Source of the DNA: Manihot esculenta
Lineage: Eukaryota; Streptophyta; Magnoliopsida; Malpighiales; Euphorbiaceae
Reading direction: 5' to 3'
NCBI RefSeq assembly: GCF_001659605.2
Contig: NC_035178.2
Location: 8,626,062-8,690,061 of the forward strand
Length of the DNA: 64,000 bases
This document shows, piece after piece, positions 12,280-22,261 of this stretch. The position numbers were made by a program, and so were the translations under genes. The notes under the pieces were generated by a model that did not search any database, was not told the DNA's origin, and was given only the letters and a program-made list of their open reading frames with translations. Position 1 is the stretch's first letter. Every line of letters begins with the position of its first letter.

Positions 12280-12830
12280 ATGGCCGAAGAAAAGCACCGC
12301 CACCACCTCTTTCATCGCAATAAGGACGAGGAGAAACCCACTGGGGCCGCTGATGTCTACTCTCAGACTTCTGAGTTCTCTGAGATTACGGATTATCCTA
12401 GCAGCTATAAGACTTCTGAGTTCTCTGAGACTACGGATTATCCTAGCAGCTATAACTCACCACCTGATGCTCCAGACTACGAAAAAGAAGAGAAGCAACA
12501 CAAGCGTCGCGAGCATTTGGGCGAACTCGGTGCAGCTGCTGCAGGTGCTTATGCCTTGGTACTATACTCTCACTTTTTTTTTATTTATTCTTATTTTATA
12601 CTGTAGATTTCGATCGGTACTTCAACTCGTGATCTTTTATAATTCAGTACGAGAAGCATGAGGCAAAGAAAGATCCTGAACATGCTCACAGACACAAGAT
12701 AGAAGAGGAAGCAGCAGCAGCAGTGGCGGTCGGAGCTGGCGGATTCGCCTTTCATGAGAAGCATGAGAAGAAAGAAGCCAAGAAAGAAGATGAAGAAACT
12801 CATGGAAAAAGACATCACCATCTCTTCTAA
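12280..12830 (+). CDS. ABA/stress/ripening-induced (ASR) protein, long form
   Basis: Two exons, 12280-12558 and 12648-12830, joined across a GT-AG intron in phase 0, give 153 residues. The N-terminus is His-rich ([13 protein letters not shown]); the ABA/WDS domain follows from about residue 67 ([16 protein letters not shown], then [25 protein letters not shown]), ending in a Lys/His-rich tail that suits nuclear targeting and zinc binding. ASR proteins are small, hydrophilic, zinc-dependent DNA-binding or chaperone-like proteins induced by ABA, drought and ripening. This one is longer than typical (about 100-115 aa) because of an inserted segment after residue 25 containing two tandem 15-residue copies (TSEFSExTDYPSSY) at 12367-12411 and 12412-12456. 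The gene sits 1.6 kb upstream of a second ASR gene with the same intron position. A poly(A)-signal-like 'aataatgaaaataaa' follows at about 12889. Confidence 0.93.
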
Positions 12831-14341
12831 GTGTGCTTAATCAGTTAATCAATTATCTGTGTGCTTATACGTACGCTATCATCTCACGAATAATGAAAAT
12901 AAAGTATTTGTGTGTGTAAATGTGGCTTTCAAAAGCCAAGACTTCTGCAGGTCTGTTAGTATTTTGTAGCTCTGTGTTTACTTCTATATTTTTAATTATA
13001 ATATTTATGTTATAATAATTTGCTTTTCACTTTTCTTATTAATTAATAATTTTCTTTAAATTAATTAAATTTAATTATTTAAATGCTTAAAAATAATTAA
13101 CTATTTGGCAGTAGGTAGCTAGATTATCAATCAAGTCATGTATATAGAACTAACCTTCACCTAAATGTGAACATCACCATTAATTTCCTCCACTTCACAC
13201 TCCACATATAATAAATATTTCAACTTATCAATCAAAATAAGTTTTGAAAGGTAGTTCTGCGAATTAATATTTATCGAGAATATTTTATTTTTTAATGAAT
13301 TAATTCGATGCAAATAAAATTTAATTTTAATTATATATTTTAAATGATAAATATTTTGAACCGTAAATACGTGTGAATAATAAAATAGTTAGTTGAAAGA
13401 GTAAAATTAAAATTATTTATAATTTTGGCTTTCATTTAATTAACTACATATATATACACACTAATTAACTAGATTTATTTAGTAGGAATGAGTACTATTT
13501 GATTTAAATTTAAAAAAATTGAAGGAACTGAATTAATTTAAAAATTGAATTAATTTTTTATTTAAATTTATTTGATTTATAATTTTAAAAATTTTAATTA
13601 TTTTAATTTAATTTTAATAAAAAAAATTGAAAAAAAATCTAACCCATCAGTAATAATAATATATTATTTTTTATAATATATAGAGATTATATCATAATTA
13701 ATATTAAAATATTTTAATTAAATTTTAGAATATTAAAAATTAAAAAAAAAATTATTAAAAAGTTTCGCTAATCAAATCGAATCAAACCAATTTTATTCAA
13801 ATTGATTTCTTTTTAAAATTTATTTAATTCAATTTAATTAATTTCAATTTTAATTTATTCAATTTGAATGGAAAGGTGGGAATTACTTCTTCTCCCAAAA
13901 TCTTTAATATATGAAAAAAAAACCTATATCTATCAGATACAAATGGATTCAATTGTAAACTTCCAGCTTTTTTTCATATATATTATATGTTTTGGCGTGT
14001 GGGTTACGTAATTATATTCTTTTAATAATTAATTTTAATTAAAATTTAAATTCAAGATTTTACAAAATATAAAAATAACTCTTCTATCTTAAAGCTCCAT
14101 GTCATAAGTTAATTAATTAATATTATTATTATTAGCTCACCTATCTCTCTCTTCTTCTTCTTTTTCTAATTTTTATTTTTTGGGGTCAAAGGCTCACTTC
14201 TGAAATTAAATAATGGAAAGCTTGTATTTGCATCTGGTGTATATATCTTATGAGATCCCTCCACCTGTCTTGAATAGCCACATCCCCACATGAATTTTAT
14301 AATAATATTGAAAAAGGTCCCACAATTTAACCTGTATCAAA
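12831..14341. other. Spacer between the ASR genes
   Basis: It contains the 3' UTR of the first ASR gene, AT-rich DNA, a weak MITE-like relic (about 13484-13870, CGGTT/TTTGATT-type motifs on both arms, resembling the unit at 8204-8701) and the promoter of the second ASR gene. No additional gene seen. Confidence 0.6.
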
Positions 14342-14351
14342 TTATAAATAG
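14342..14351 (+). promoter_or_regulatory. TATA box of the second ASR gene
   Basis: ttataaatag, 91 bp upstream of the ATG; same decamer as at 12171. Confidence 0.75.
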
Positions 14352-14432
14352 CTTACCCTAAACTCTTTCAAATCACACCCTAATCTTATTTTGATCGCTC
14401 ATTTATACTAATTTCTGCTGCTACCTACAACT

Positions 14433-14835
14433 ATGGCAGAAGAGAATAAGCACCACCACCTCTTCCACCATCACAAGGAAGGCGAAGAAGCTGTTGACTA
14501 CAAGAAGGAAGAGAAGCACCACAAGCATCTGGAGCACCTCGGTGAACTTGGTGCTGCTGCTGCTGGCGCTTATGCCTTGGTAATAATTAATCTTTTATTT
14601 TCTTTCTTACATGATGAATTTACTTAATTTTATATTGGGTGTGTGTGATCAGCATGAGAAGCACCAGGAGAAGAAAGACCCAGAACATGCCCATAAACAC
14701 AAGGTGGAAGAAGAGATTGCTGCAGCTGCTGCTGTAGGAGCTGGGGGATTTGCTTTCCACGAGCATCATGAGAAGAAAGAAGCTAAGAAAGAGGATGAAG
14801 AAGCTCATGGGAAGAAGCATCACCATCTCTTTTAA
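14433..14835 (+). CDS. ABA/stress/ripening-induced (ASR) protein, standard form
   Basis: Exons 14433-14579 and 14653-14835 flank a 73-bp GT-AG intron at the same codon as in the upstream paralogue (after AGAYAL). The product is 109 residues, the usual ASR size: a His-rich N-terminus ([17 protein letters not shown]), the ABA/WDS core ([42 protein letters not shown]) and a Lys/His-rich end (GKKHHHLF). It lacks the 15-residue duplicated insert of the neighbour. The family binds zinc and acts in nucleus and cytosol in abiotic stress responses. Tandem arrangement, shared intron and shared TATA box show that the pair arose by local duplication. Confidence 0.95.
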
Positions 14836-16689
14836 CTTCATATATATTTGTATTTGCCTGTGTTTGTGTGTGTTTATATTGGATTTGCCTTTGCATGTTC
14901 TTCCCTGTAATAGATGCTTCTCTTCTTTGTGTATTATCTGTGTCAATGTCAAATGTTTCTACTAATTAAATAAAATTTTGTTTACTTTTAGATTTCATAG
15001 TTTGAGTTTTTAGAAGCATCTTGAAGTTGAATATTTGAAAATGATTTTTTTATGATTGTTATCAGAACAATTCTAATTATTTAAATTGAATTTATATAAA
15101 ATTTATTTATATTATAAATATATATGGATCCAATTTTAAATAAGTATTCTTTCTGATAGCTTGATCGAATCTTTTAAATAAAAATAGTTATTATTATTAT
15201 TTTTTGGTAAGTGTATTTTTTTGCAAATTATAATAATATAAAGTTTTATACTTCAAATCTATATTTTATGTCCATTTTATGAAATCTGTGTTGTTTTCTC
15301 AAAATAAGCTTCTAGCATTGAGGGTTTTGTTTCGAAATGAAAGAGATTAAAAAACCTGGCAGAAAAAAAACTAAAATTCATTTTTTATGTATAAAGGCAA
15401 TCACATTTTTTAATTAGTATGCCCACATGTGATCACATTTTTTACATGACTCGATTTTTCATTTTTTAGTATACCTACTTGCAATCATATTTCTGATATG
15501 ACTTGATTTTTCATTGTTTGGTATACCTATATACGATCACATTTCTGACATGATTCGAATTTTTATTTAACTGCATATCATTATTAAAAAATACAAATTT
15601 TTATTTAAATCTAAAAATGAAAATATTTGATACTTTAAAATTTGAAAAAAAAAAATGAGATATCAATCTTCTGATACTTAAAAGTAAAGATGTGAGTGTT
15701 TTTCACACTCAGTACTCTAATATTCGATTTATATTTAATACTCAACAATAATACTCGATCACTTGATAAATAACTAGTTATTATTAATTGATCAGCTAAT
15801 ATTTATAATATTTTTTATTTTTAAATTTATAATAACGCCATTTTCTTTCATTGTATAAATTAAAACTTATCATATTTTATGTAGGCATCTCTAAAATACT
15901 AATTAAAATTTTTATATTTTTTATTTTTAAATTAAATTTCTTATTAACTTGAAGATCAGAGTCGATTATCACTGACGTCATCCGCATATGTTTTTTAGGA
16001 ATTGATTATTCATCACCACATGTACCTCATGTTTCCTAGAATATATCAATTGAATTTAATAAAAAAAACTGCATTATAGTATAATAAATAATAAAATAAA
16101 ATAATATTTTAAATAACGAAAGAAAAGGGAGTACCTCAATAATAAAAAAAATATTAAAATGAGTAAAAAATAAATAAATCACATCTTAGGCTTTCTTTAT
16201 TTAAAAAAAATATTTTTAAAAAATATTTTTATATTTTCTGATATTTAAAATATTAAAAAATTAATATAAAATATTTTCTTAATTAAAATTCAATCACGTT
16301 TAAGAAAAATTAATTCTTTTTTGAAAAAAAAATATTTTTTTACAGTTAAAAGTCTTATTAATATTAATATATATAAATTTATTGATATAATTTTTAAAAT
16401 ATAATTTTTAAAATTAAAAGTAAATAATAATAAATAATTTATTTTATTAAAATTATTTCAATAAATAAATTTTTTTATATAAAATATTTTTTATAAAAAA
16501 ATCATTAAATATATAAAAATTATTTTTTACATACATACAGATTTAGAGTACTATGTAACTTAATGAGCCGGTAATTTCAACCATTTAAAATAAAAAATTT
16601 AGTGAATTAACGTATTTTTTAAAAAGTTAACTCAATATATTATAATATTATAATAATTAAATAATAAATTTTTAATTTTATTATTAAAA
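14836..16689. other. Intergenic, AT-rich
   Basis: 3' UTR of the second ASR gene, then AT-rich sequence without supported coding potential. It includes the 52-bp repeat array listed separately and, at 16190-16560, a foldback-like A/T stretch. Confidence 0.6.
15417..15570 (+). repeat. Short tandem array, 52-bp period
   Basis: Three consecutive units begin 'gtat(g/a)cc' at 15417, 15469 and 15521 and contain 'gatcacatttctgacatga' and 'cgatttttcatt' variants. A shortened copy precedes them from about 15389. Units are diverged but the period is exact. Confidence 0.75.
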
Positions 16690-17240
16690 ATATCAAGATT
16701 TGACATATTACAATAGCGGCAGATATAAGCAATGGAAGTTGGGTGAAGTGATAAAGCTGGGCATATCCATCAAATATGATTGTAGTTCTCTTGAGAAAAG
16801 TACCAGCAACCTTCCTTGATTTTACAGAAAATACTTTTTTAGAGAAGTATTTTCCATTTTTCAGGTTCTTGCATGTATGGTCTTGTGTTGTTTCTTTTGA
16901 CTTTCTCCTAACTTGTGTACGGCGGTGATCGCGAAACACTCTCCTCTTGTTGGCATCGATCATATTTGAAGATAGGCTATTTTGGTCCGGCGTTGTACTT
17001 GGAGGTGATTGTGGACGTGCTCTCCTTTCTTGATCTCACACCATCCGTTTAAGCGTGTGCTTTCATTGCCTCCAACTCTGGTTCTTCGTTAAATCAGGCT
17101 TTCACGAGCGATGACCAAAGAGACGAGAGTTGGGGGTAACGCTTCTAGAGTTCGCCTTTTGGGTCAAGATTTGGGTCATTTGGCTATTAAAGTCTTTTAT
17201 GTCGTTAATGGGTTAGTTTCTATTTATGGGCCTTGACACC
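16690..17240. other. Unidentified moderate-GC segment
   Basis: Distinctly less AT-rich than its flanks. The minus-strand frame 16963-16640 (107 codons) is basic at its start and hydrophobic at its end but matches nothing I recognise. It may be a transposable-element or gene relic. Confidence 0.3.
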
Positions 17241-17749
17241 CATAAAAATTATGAAAAAATAATAAAATAAAATATATTTAAAATAAATATAATTAAAATT
17301 TTAATAAAAAATTATTTTTTTAAATGGATAAAAAAAATTCATAAAAAAATAAAAAAAATAAAAATTACAAAAAATATGGAATACTTAAAAACTAAGGAAG
17401 ATGTGTTAATTAACACATCTTATGCACATGAATCTCAGATAATTTATATTCATCACAAGTTTAAATTATTAACCAAATCTGAAACGAACAGTATAACTTC
17501 ACCGGCACTGTGTTAAAGACTTGTAGTGCTGCATTCACACAATAAGATTTATGATCATCAACAACTCAAGTTTAATTCTTTTAAATATCGATTTAACCAT
17601 AACTTTAACAGTCAAATTTCAACCAAAAAAATCTAAAAAATGTTACTGTGTCCAATAAAAATAAAACACTCAAAAAGACAATTGTTTAATTTTTCTCTGG
17701 AATCAAACACCACATCGAAAAAGACTTTTGTAGGAAAACAAGAAAGGAG

Positions 17750-17832
17750 TCAGAAATCTCGTGTGGAAAGTGCCGCTCATTGCGCCAGTCTTACGAGAGA
17801 TTGGAGCTGCGTTAGCACAAGAGTTTCATCAC
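17750..17832 (-). ncRNA. Weak candidate box C/D snoRNA-like sequence
   Basis: On the minus strand a perfect box C (GTGATGA, 17832-17826) is followed 83 nt later by CTGA (17753-17750), with internal CTGG (17788-17785) and CAATGAG (17782-17776) in D' and C' positions. The closing stem is short (about 3 bp, GAG with CTC after one unpaired A). I could not match the guide regions to rRNA. Short motifs occur by chance, so this is tentative; the nearby GA-rich, TATA-bearing sequence on the same strand makes it slightly more plausible. Confidence 0.2.
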
Positions 17833-17939
17833 TCTCTCTGAGAATCTGAGTAATCCACCAAGAGAACAACTTAACAAATCCATTGAAAACACCCGGTGGC
17901 TCAAATCCGAAGAATGAAAGAACGAAAAAGAAGAAAGAC

Positions 17940-17943
17940 AATT

Positions 17944-17978
<35 letters not shown>

Positions 17979-18115
17979 AGGATCGCGATCTCTTCCGGCT
18001 CAGCGACGGTGCGAGGCGAAGCTGAAGTTGGCGATTTATAGGGCTCGTGAGTCTTGCCTATGGCTTATATAGTGGGAGCTGGCTATCTTGTGCTAGGTTT
18101 GCCCTAATTCACAAC
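17940..18115 (-). promoter_or_regulatory. Possible minus-strand promoter and pyrimidine-rich leader
   Basis: Read on the minus strand: 'gggcaaacctagc' (telo-box-like), 'actatataagcc' (18073-18062), 'ccctataaatcgcc' (18042-18029), then a GC-richer segment and a (CT)n tract (17974-17947). The organisation resembles promoters of translation- or snoRNA-related plant genes, yet no long ORF follows. The first ATG (17882) opens only a 23-codon frame. Confidence 0.35.
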
Positions 18116-18954
18116 TGAAAATTGATGTTAAAACGGTTTGTCGTTTAAATGTGCTTTCTTAAATAACCAATAATAACATTTTATTTATGCAAATGCGTAT
18201 ATCAAATATTAAATAAATTGTTTGAAATTAGTTAAATTTTCAAAATTTCTTTGTAAGTGTTAAATTAATTATTTTTAATTTTTATCTAAATTTATTGAAA
18301 ATTTCAATTTAAATCTATTTAATTTAAAAATAAATAGGAGAATGATTTTATTAATACTTGAAATTAATCAATAAATTAAGAATTTTGTTAAAATTTTTTA
18401 GTTTGATGTTAAATTAAGTTTAATCTGAAGTCTGAATTAATTTAGAAAAAAATTATAAATGAGTTGATAAAGGTAAACATTTATTCATTTGAAATCTTAA
18501 CATGTCCAGTTTAATTTGAAAATGAACATTATAAAAATAGATTAAAATGTCTTAAAAATCCAAAAGTTTAGCCGCTTATCAATTTTAACTGTTTTATTTT
18601 TAACAATTTTTAGCCTGATTCGAAAATTTTAAATTTATTTTTAAAAAAATATAAAAATACACTATTTTTGCTTTAGAGTTTATAATTTAATTTATATCAA
18701 AATATCATATATTATATCATGTCTCTACCAAATTGTGATAATTTTTTTATGCAGTCAAAAAATACTATGTGATAATTAAAATATAATTATTAATTAAAAA
18801 GTAAAAATATAAAAAAATATATTGTGATTTCTTCAATTTTTATTTTAATATTTGTGATCTAATGTGTATTAAATTAGTATTTAGTGATATAATTTTTATA
18901 GATTTAATCTATGAAACATGTAAATCTAACTTTGTAAAATACATTTTCAATATT
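18116..18954. other. Intergenic, AT-rich
   Basis: No feature recognised beyond A/T-rich sequence. Confidence 0.6.
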
Positions 18955-20395
18955 TTATAAGATTTCAAAGGATCCGATGTATTTTGGAGCTAATTTATCT
19001 TTCTTTTCAAAATAAATCATCTTTTTCGTATGAGACATTTTAAGCAATACCATATTTTCCTCCTAAATGACAACTTGCTTCTTACGTATGTCTGCATAAC
19101 TCTTCGACCTACTTACAGTTGTTCTGATTATTTCTCTGATAATGGGCACCACCCTGTTGGTGGTTTCTACCAATTCTAGTCCTACTAAAACCCTTTTTTT
19201 TCTACTTCTTCCCAACAAACAAGCGATCTGCACTTTTTCCCATGTAAGTTTCATATGGAGCCATCCCAATACTAGCATGATAACTGTTATTATAGGCAAA
19301 CTCAACTAATGGTAGATGTTGCCTCTAAGAATCACCAAAATCTAGCACACATTCTTAATATGTCCTCTATGGTTTGGATAGTCATTTCCGACTGTCCATC
19401 AATCTGTGAGTGGAAAGCAATGCTAAAATATAACCTTGTGCCTAAAGTATTCTGCAGACTCTATCAAAATCTAGAGGTAAACTGGAGTCTCCCATCTGAC
19501 ACTATAAAAACTAGAGTCCCATATAGTCTGATGATTTTTTTCACGTAGATCTGTGCCAATTTATCCACCGAATAATCACTCTTGACAATAATAATGTGAA
19601 CAAATTTGATCAATCTATTCACTATTACCTATATAGAGTTGTGTCTCTTGGACGTCATTGGTAATCCCACTACAAAATTCATTGTCATGTTTTTTCATTT
19701 TTATTCTTGAATGGGAAAATTACTTCTTAGTCCATGAGATTTAACGTAATTAACACTTCTGTCCATCTATTTTGGCGACCCAACACTTAAGTCCCTCACT
19801 TTCTCTTCCGTCCAAATTCATAGTCATTTCGTCCATTTAAACCGTTTGGTCAAAGAGTCAAAGGTGAGAGGTGATAATTTTTTCCAAAAATACCCTTCTC
19901 TCAGTGTGAAATTCTTATTTTTTTTCTCTTTCATGTTTTCTCCGGTTGTAGAAGAAGAAGAAGAAGAAGTTGCAAAAAGGGTAGGAAGAAGAAGAAGAAG
20001 AAGAAGAAAGAAGTTGCAAAAAGGGTAGGAAGAAGAAGAAGAAGAAAGAAGAATAAGAAGTTGCAGAAAGGGTAGGAAGAAGAAGAAGAAGAAGAAGAAT
20101 AGGCATTTAGGTTTGGGTTTTGTGATTTTGAAATAGCGGGATTTTTAGTGAGGGTTAATTTTGTCAATTCACGTGTCCCAAACGGCTATTTTTGACGGAA
20201 AGACTATGAATTTGGACAGAAAAGAAAGTGAGAGATTTAAGTGTTGGGTTGCCAAAATAGAGGAACAGAAATGTTAATTACGTTAAACCTCAGGAACTAA
20301 AAAGTAATTTTCCCTTCTTGAATCAATAGTGGGTTGAGCATTTCAACTTCACCCTCTAATACACTTCACAAGCGGACATGGGTAGAACTGCTTAG
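18955..20395 (-). pseudogene. Chromovirus-type Ty3/gypsy integrase remnant, interrupted by a MITE
   Basis: On the minus strand, from about 20380 down to 18955 but skipping 19713-20323, a broken frame follows a plant gypsy integrase: M-L-N-P-L-L-I-Q-E, then M-N-F-V-V-G-L-P, F-I-V-S-D-G-R-L-Q-F-T-S-R-F, F-H-S-Q-I-D-G-Q-S-E, T-I-Q-T-I-E-D-I-L, then an A-P-K-Y-I-G-S-F-E end. The catalytic-region motifs V-S-D and D-G-Q-S-E are recognisable. Several stops and frame changes make it dead. The style (K-L-A-P-K-Y-I-G-x-F-E end) is that of chromoviruses rather than the Tat elements elsewhere in the window. No LTRs of its own were found. Confidence 0.8.
19713..20314. mobile_element. Mutator-like MITE, 602 bp, with 9-bp target duplication
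   Basis: It starts gggaaaatta and ends taattttccc, with terminal inverted repeats of about 120 bp at high identity on both sides. It is bounded by the perfect direct repeat ttcttgaat (19704-19712 and 20315-20323), the 9-bp duplication size of Mutator elements. Removing the unit and one duplication restores the integrase reading order of the host remnant, proving insertion into that pseudogene. The core (about 19950-20100) holds (GAA)n runs separated by 'gttgcaaaaagggtagga' repeated about three times. It has no transposase. Confidence 0.93.
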
Positions 20396-20851
20396 TGATT
20401 ATTATTGCAAAATTCAGTATTATTCGGATATTAAAGTTGGTATATGGACCGGACAAAACTCGCCTTCTTAACTTTAGGGCGAGACTCCATAAGAAAGTTA
20501 TTGTTAACAACTATAATCCCGCAGGTCTTTTTTATACTTTCGATCACAGGATTCCAGACCAATTAGCCAGTGAAGATCCTTTACCAACAAGCCAGCTACG
20601 TTATTACAGAATTATTAGAAAATATTATATTTATCCATATCTTCTTACCGTATAAAAGGAGATCAATCATAGAAGTAAATGTACGTTGTCCTCTCACACC
20701 ACTACTCTTAAGTTCTAAATATTATACTCGCTCTCTTTTCATTTTACTAACTTGAGCATTGAATTGGTTGTCGTGAGTACCCACTACCTCATATTATCTT
20801 TCTCATAAGTTTAGTCAATCACAACACAGTTATATTTCAGCTACGTCATCA
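20396..20851 (+). repeat. Solo LTR related to the first gypsy element
   Basis: Begins TGATTATT, ends with 'ttcagctacgtca'. It shares with 5393-5907 the order of 'tataaaag', a 'cttaagttc' block, 'actcgctct', 'acttgagc...gttg', 'actacctca' and 'agtcaatca'. No second LTR or interior lies next to it, so it looks like a solo LTR from a diverged family member. Edges are approximate; a target duplication was not certain. Confidence 0.6.
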
Positions 20852-21155
20852 ATCTAATCTCTATAACGTTAATTTTATTTTTTAACTAATAATTATATTT
20901 TAATTGTCACGTTAACATTTCTTGATGGTGTTAAAAAATTTACGCTATTTTCTAATGAAATGATATTATAAGTAATATTTTAATGTAAATTAAACTCTAG
21001 ATTGTAAAGTAAAAAGAGTGAAATCGCAAACTATTTTTTTATATTTTAAATATATAATTATAAAAAATTTAAGATATATAAATATATATATATTTTTTTG
21101 CAATTATCCACCAAATTACCTCTTTTCAGGCTAAAAAAAACAGGCAACATAGGAG

Positions 21156-22261
21156 ATGCGGGGCCCACCACAGTACTCCGGAGATAGGGTAAAACGGCTT
21201 CGAACAGAAACAACATACGTGCATAGCAGTCGATCTCTATATACATCTCCGATCCTCTTTTTTTTCATTTCTCTCCATCTCTGTTCAGTCTCTTTTCTCC
21301 ATCTCTCTATCTTTATTTCTCTCAGGCAAGTTCTTCATCTATCTCTCGCTTTTCCATGTTCGATCTCACTCTGCTTTCATAGATGAATGTATAGTCTGTT
21401 AGGTCGCTGAGAAAATCTTAACCAGAAATGAAGTTTTTAGCTTCGAATTTCATTGTTATTAGCTATTATTTAGACCCGAAGTTTTTGTTTTTAACCCCGT
21501 TTTGCTCTTGTTTCTCAGCTTCTGAATAGGGCCCTAGGGTTTTCAGTTTTCGCATACTCTAAATGATTTATTTTTTCCACCTTTGGGGTTTAACACCGTC
21601 TCGTTTTGGTTTACTGCGATAGTTTTTTTATTTCTTTATTCGGACCTTTTACAATTAACTTCTTGAATACTCATTATAAATTGCTTCTGATTTATTCATG
21701 CATTGCAGGAAATAAGAACAATTACGTTGTACAAATAGTTTGTCTAGCTTTTTAAACGATTAATTACTGAACTTGATTTAGTTTTTTACGCAACGTCCCT
21801 TTTTAATTATTACATACTAGTCCAGTGTAAAACTTGCTTTTTTCGTTTTTTATTGTAAAGTTGTTCATTTGAGGTCTGCATTAGCATTTTCTTGTGTAAT
21901 GCTTATAAATGGAGTGATTTGGTGTAGTTGATTCCATTTTGGGTGAGATACTTACATTGTATATGTAGCTCTTTTAGATGCTTAAACATAAATTACTGAA
22001 CTTGATTTGGTTTTTATGCAACTTTATGTTTTTAATGATTAAATCTGGTCTACGTGTAAAACTTGCGATTTCAGTTTTCGAATGTGAACACTGTTGTTCA
22101 TTTGACTACTGAATGAGCATTGTCTTGTGCTGTTTATTGGTGGAGGGAGCTGGTATAATTAGTTGCTTCCCTTTTGGTTGAGATACTCTTCAATGAGATA
22201 TGATGCTTTGGGTACTGGAAATATGAACTGTGGGATTGCTTTTGTAGCAGGGTGGTACAAA
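21156..22261 (+). promoter_or_regulatory. Promoter and 5' leader with intron of the PTBP3-like gene
   Basis: A TATA-like 'ctatatac' near 21236 precedes a CT-rich leader (21257-21325). The coding ATG lies about 1 kb downstream, immediately after an acceptor (tttgtagcag, ending 22250), so a leader intron is required. The best donor I see is CAG followed by gcaagt at about 21326, which would be a GC-AG intron; this is inference. Confidence 0.5.

Noticed and set aside
12146..12661. 171-codon plus-strand frame over the first ASR gene
   Set aside because: It is out of frame with the conserved ABA/WDS coding sequence and reads through the intron.
14620..14952. 110-codon minus-strand frame over the second ASR gene
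   Set aside because: Antisense shadow of the Lys/His-rich exon.
19846..20167. Glu/Lys/Arg- and Phe/Ser-rich frames
   Set aside because: Translations of the (GAA)n array inside the MITE.
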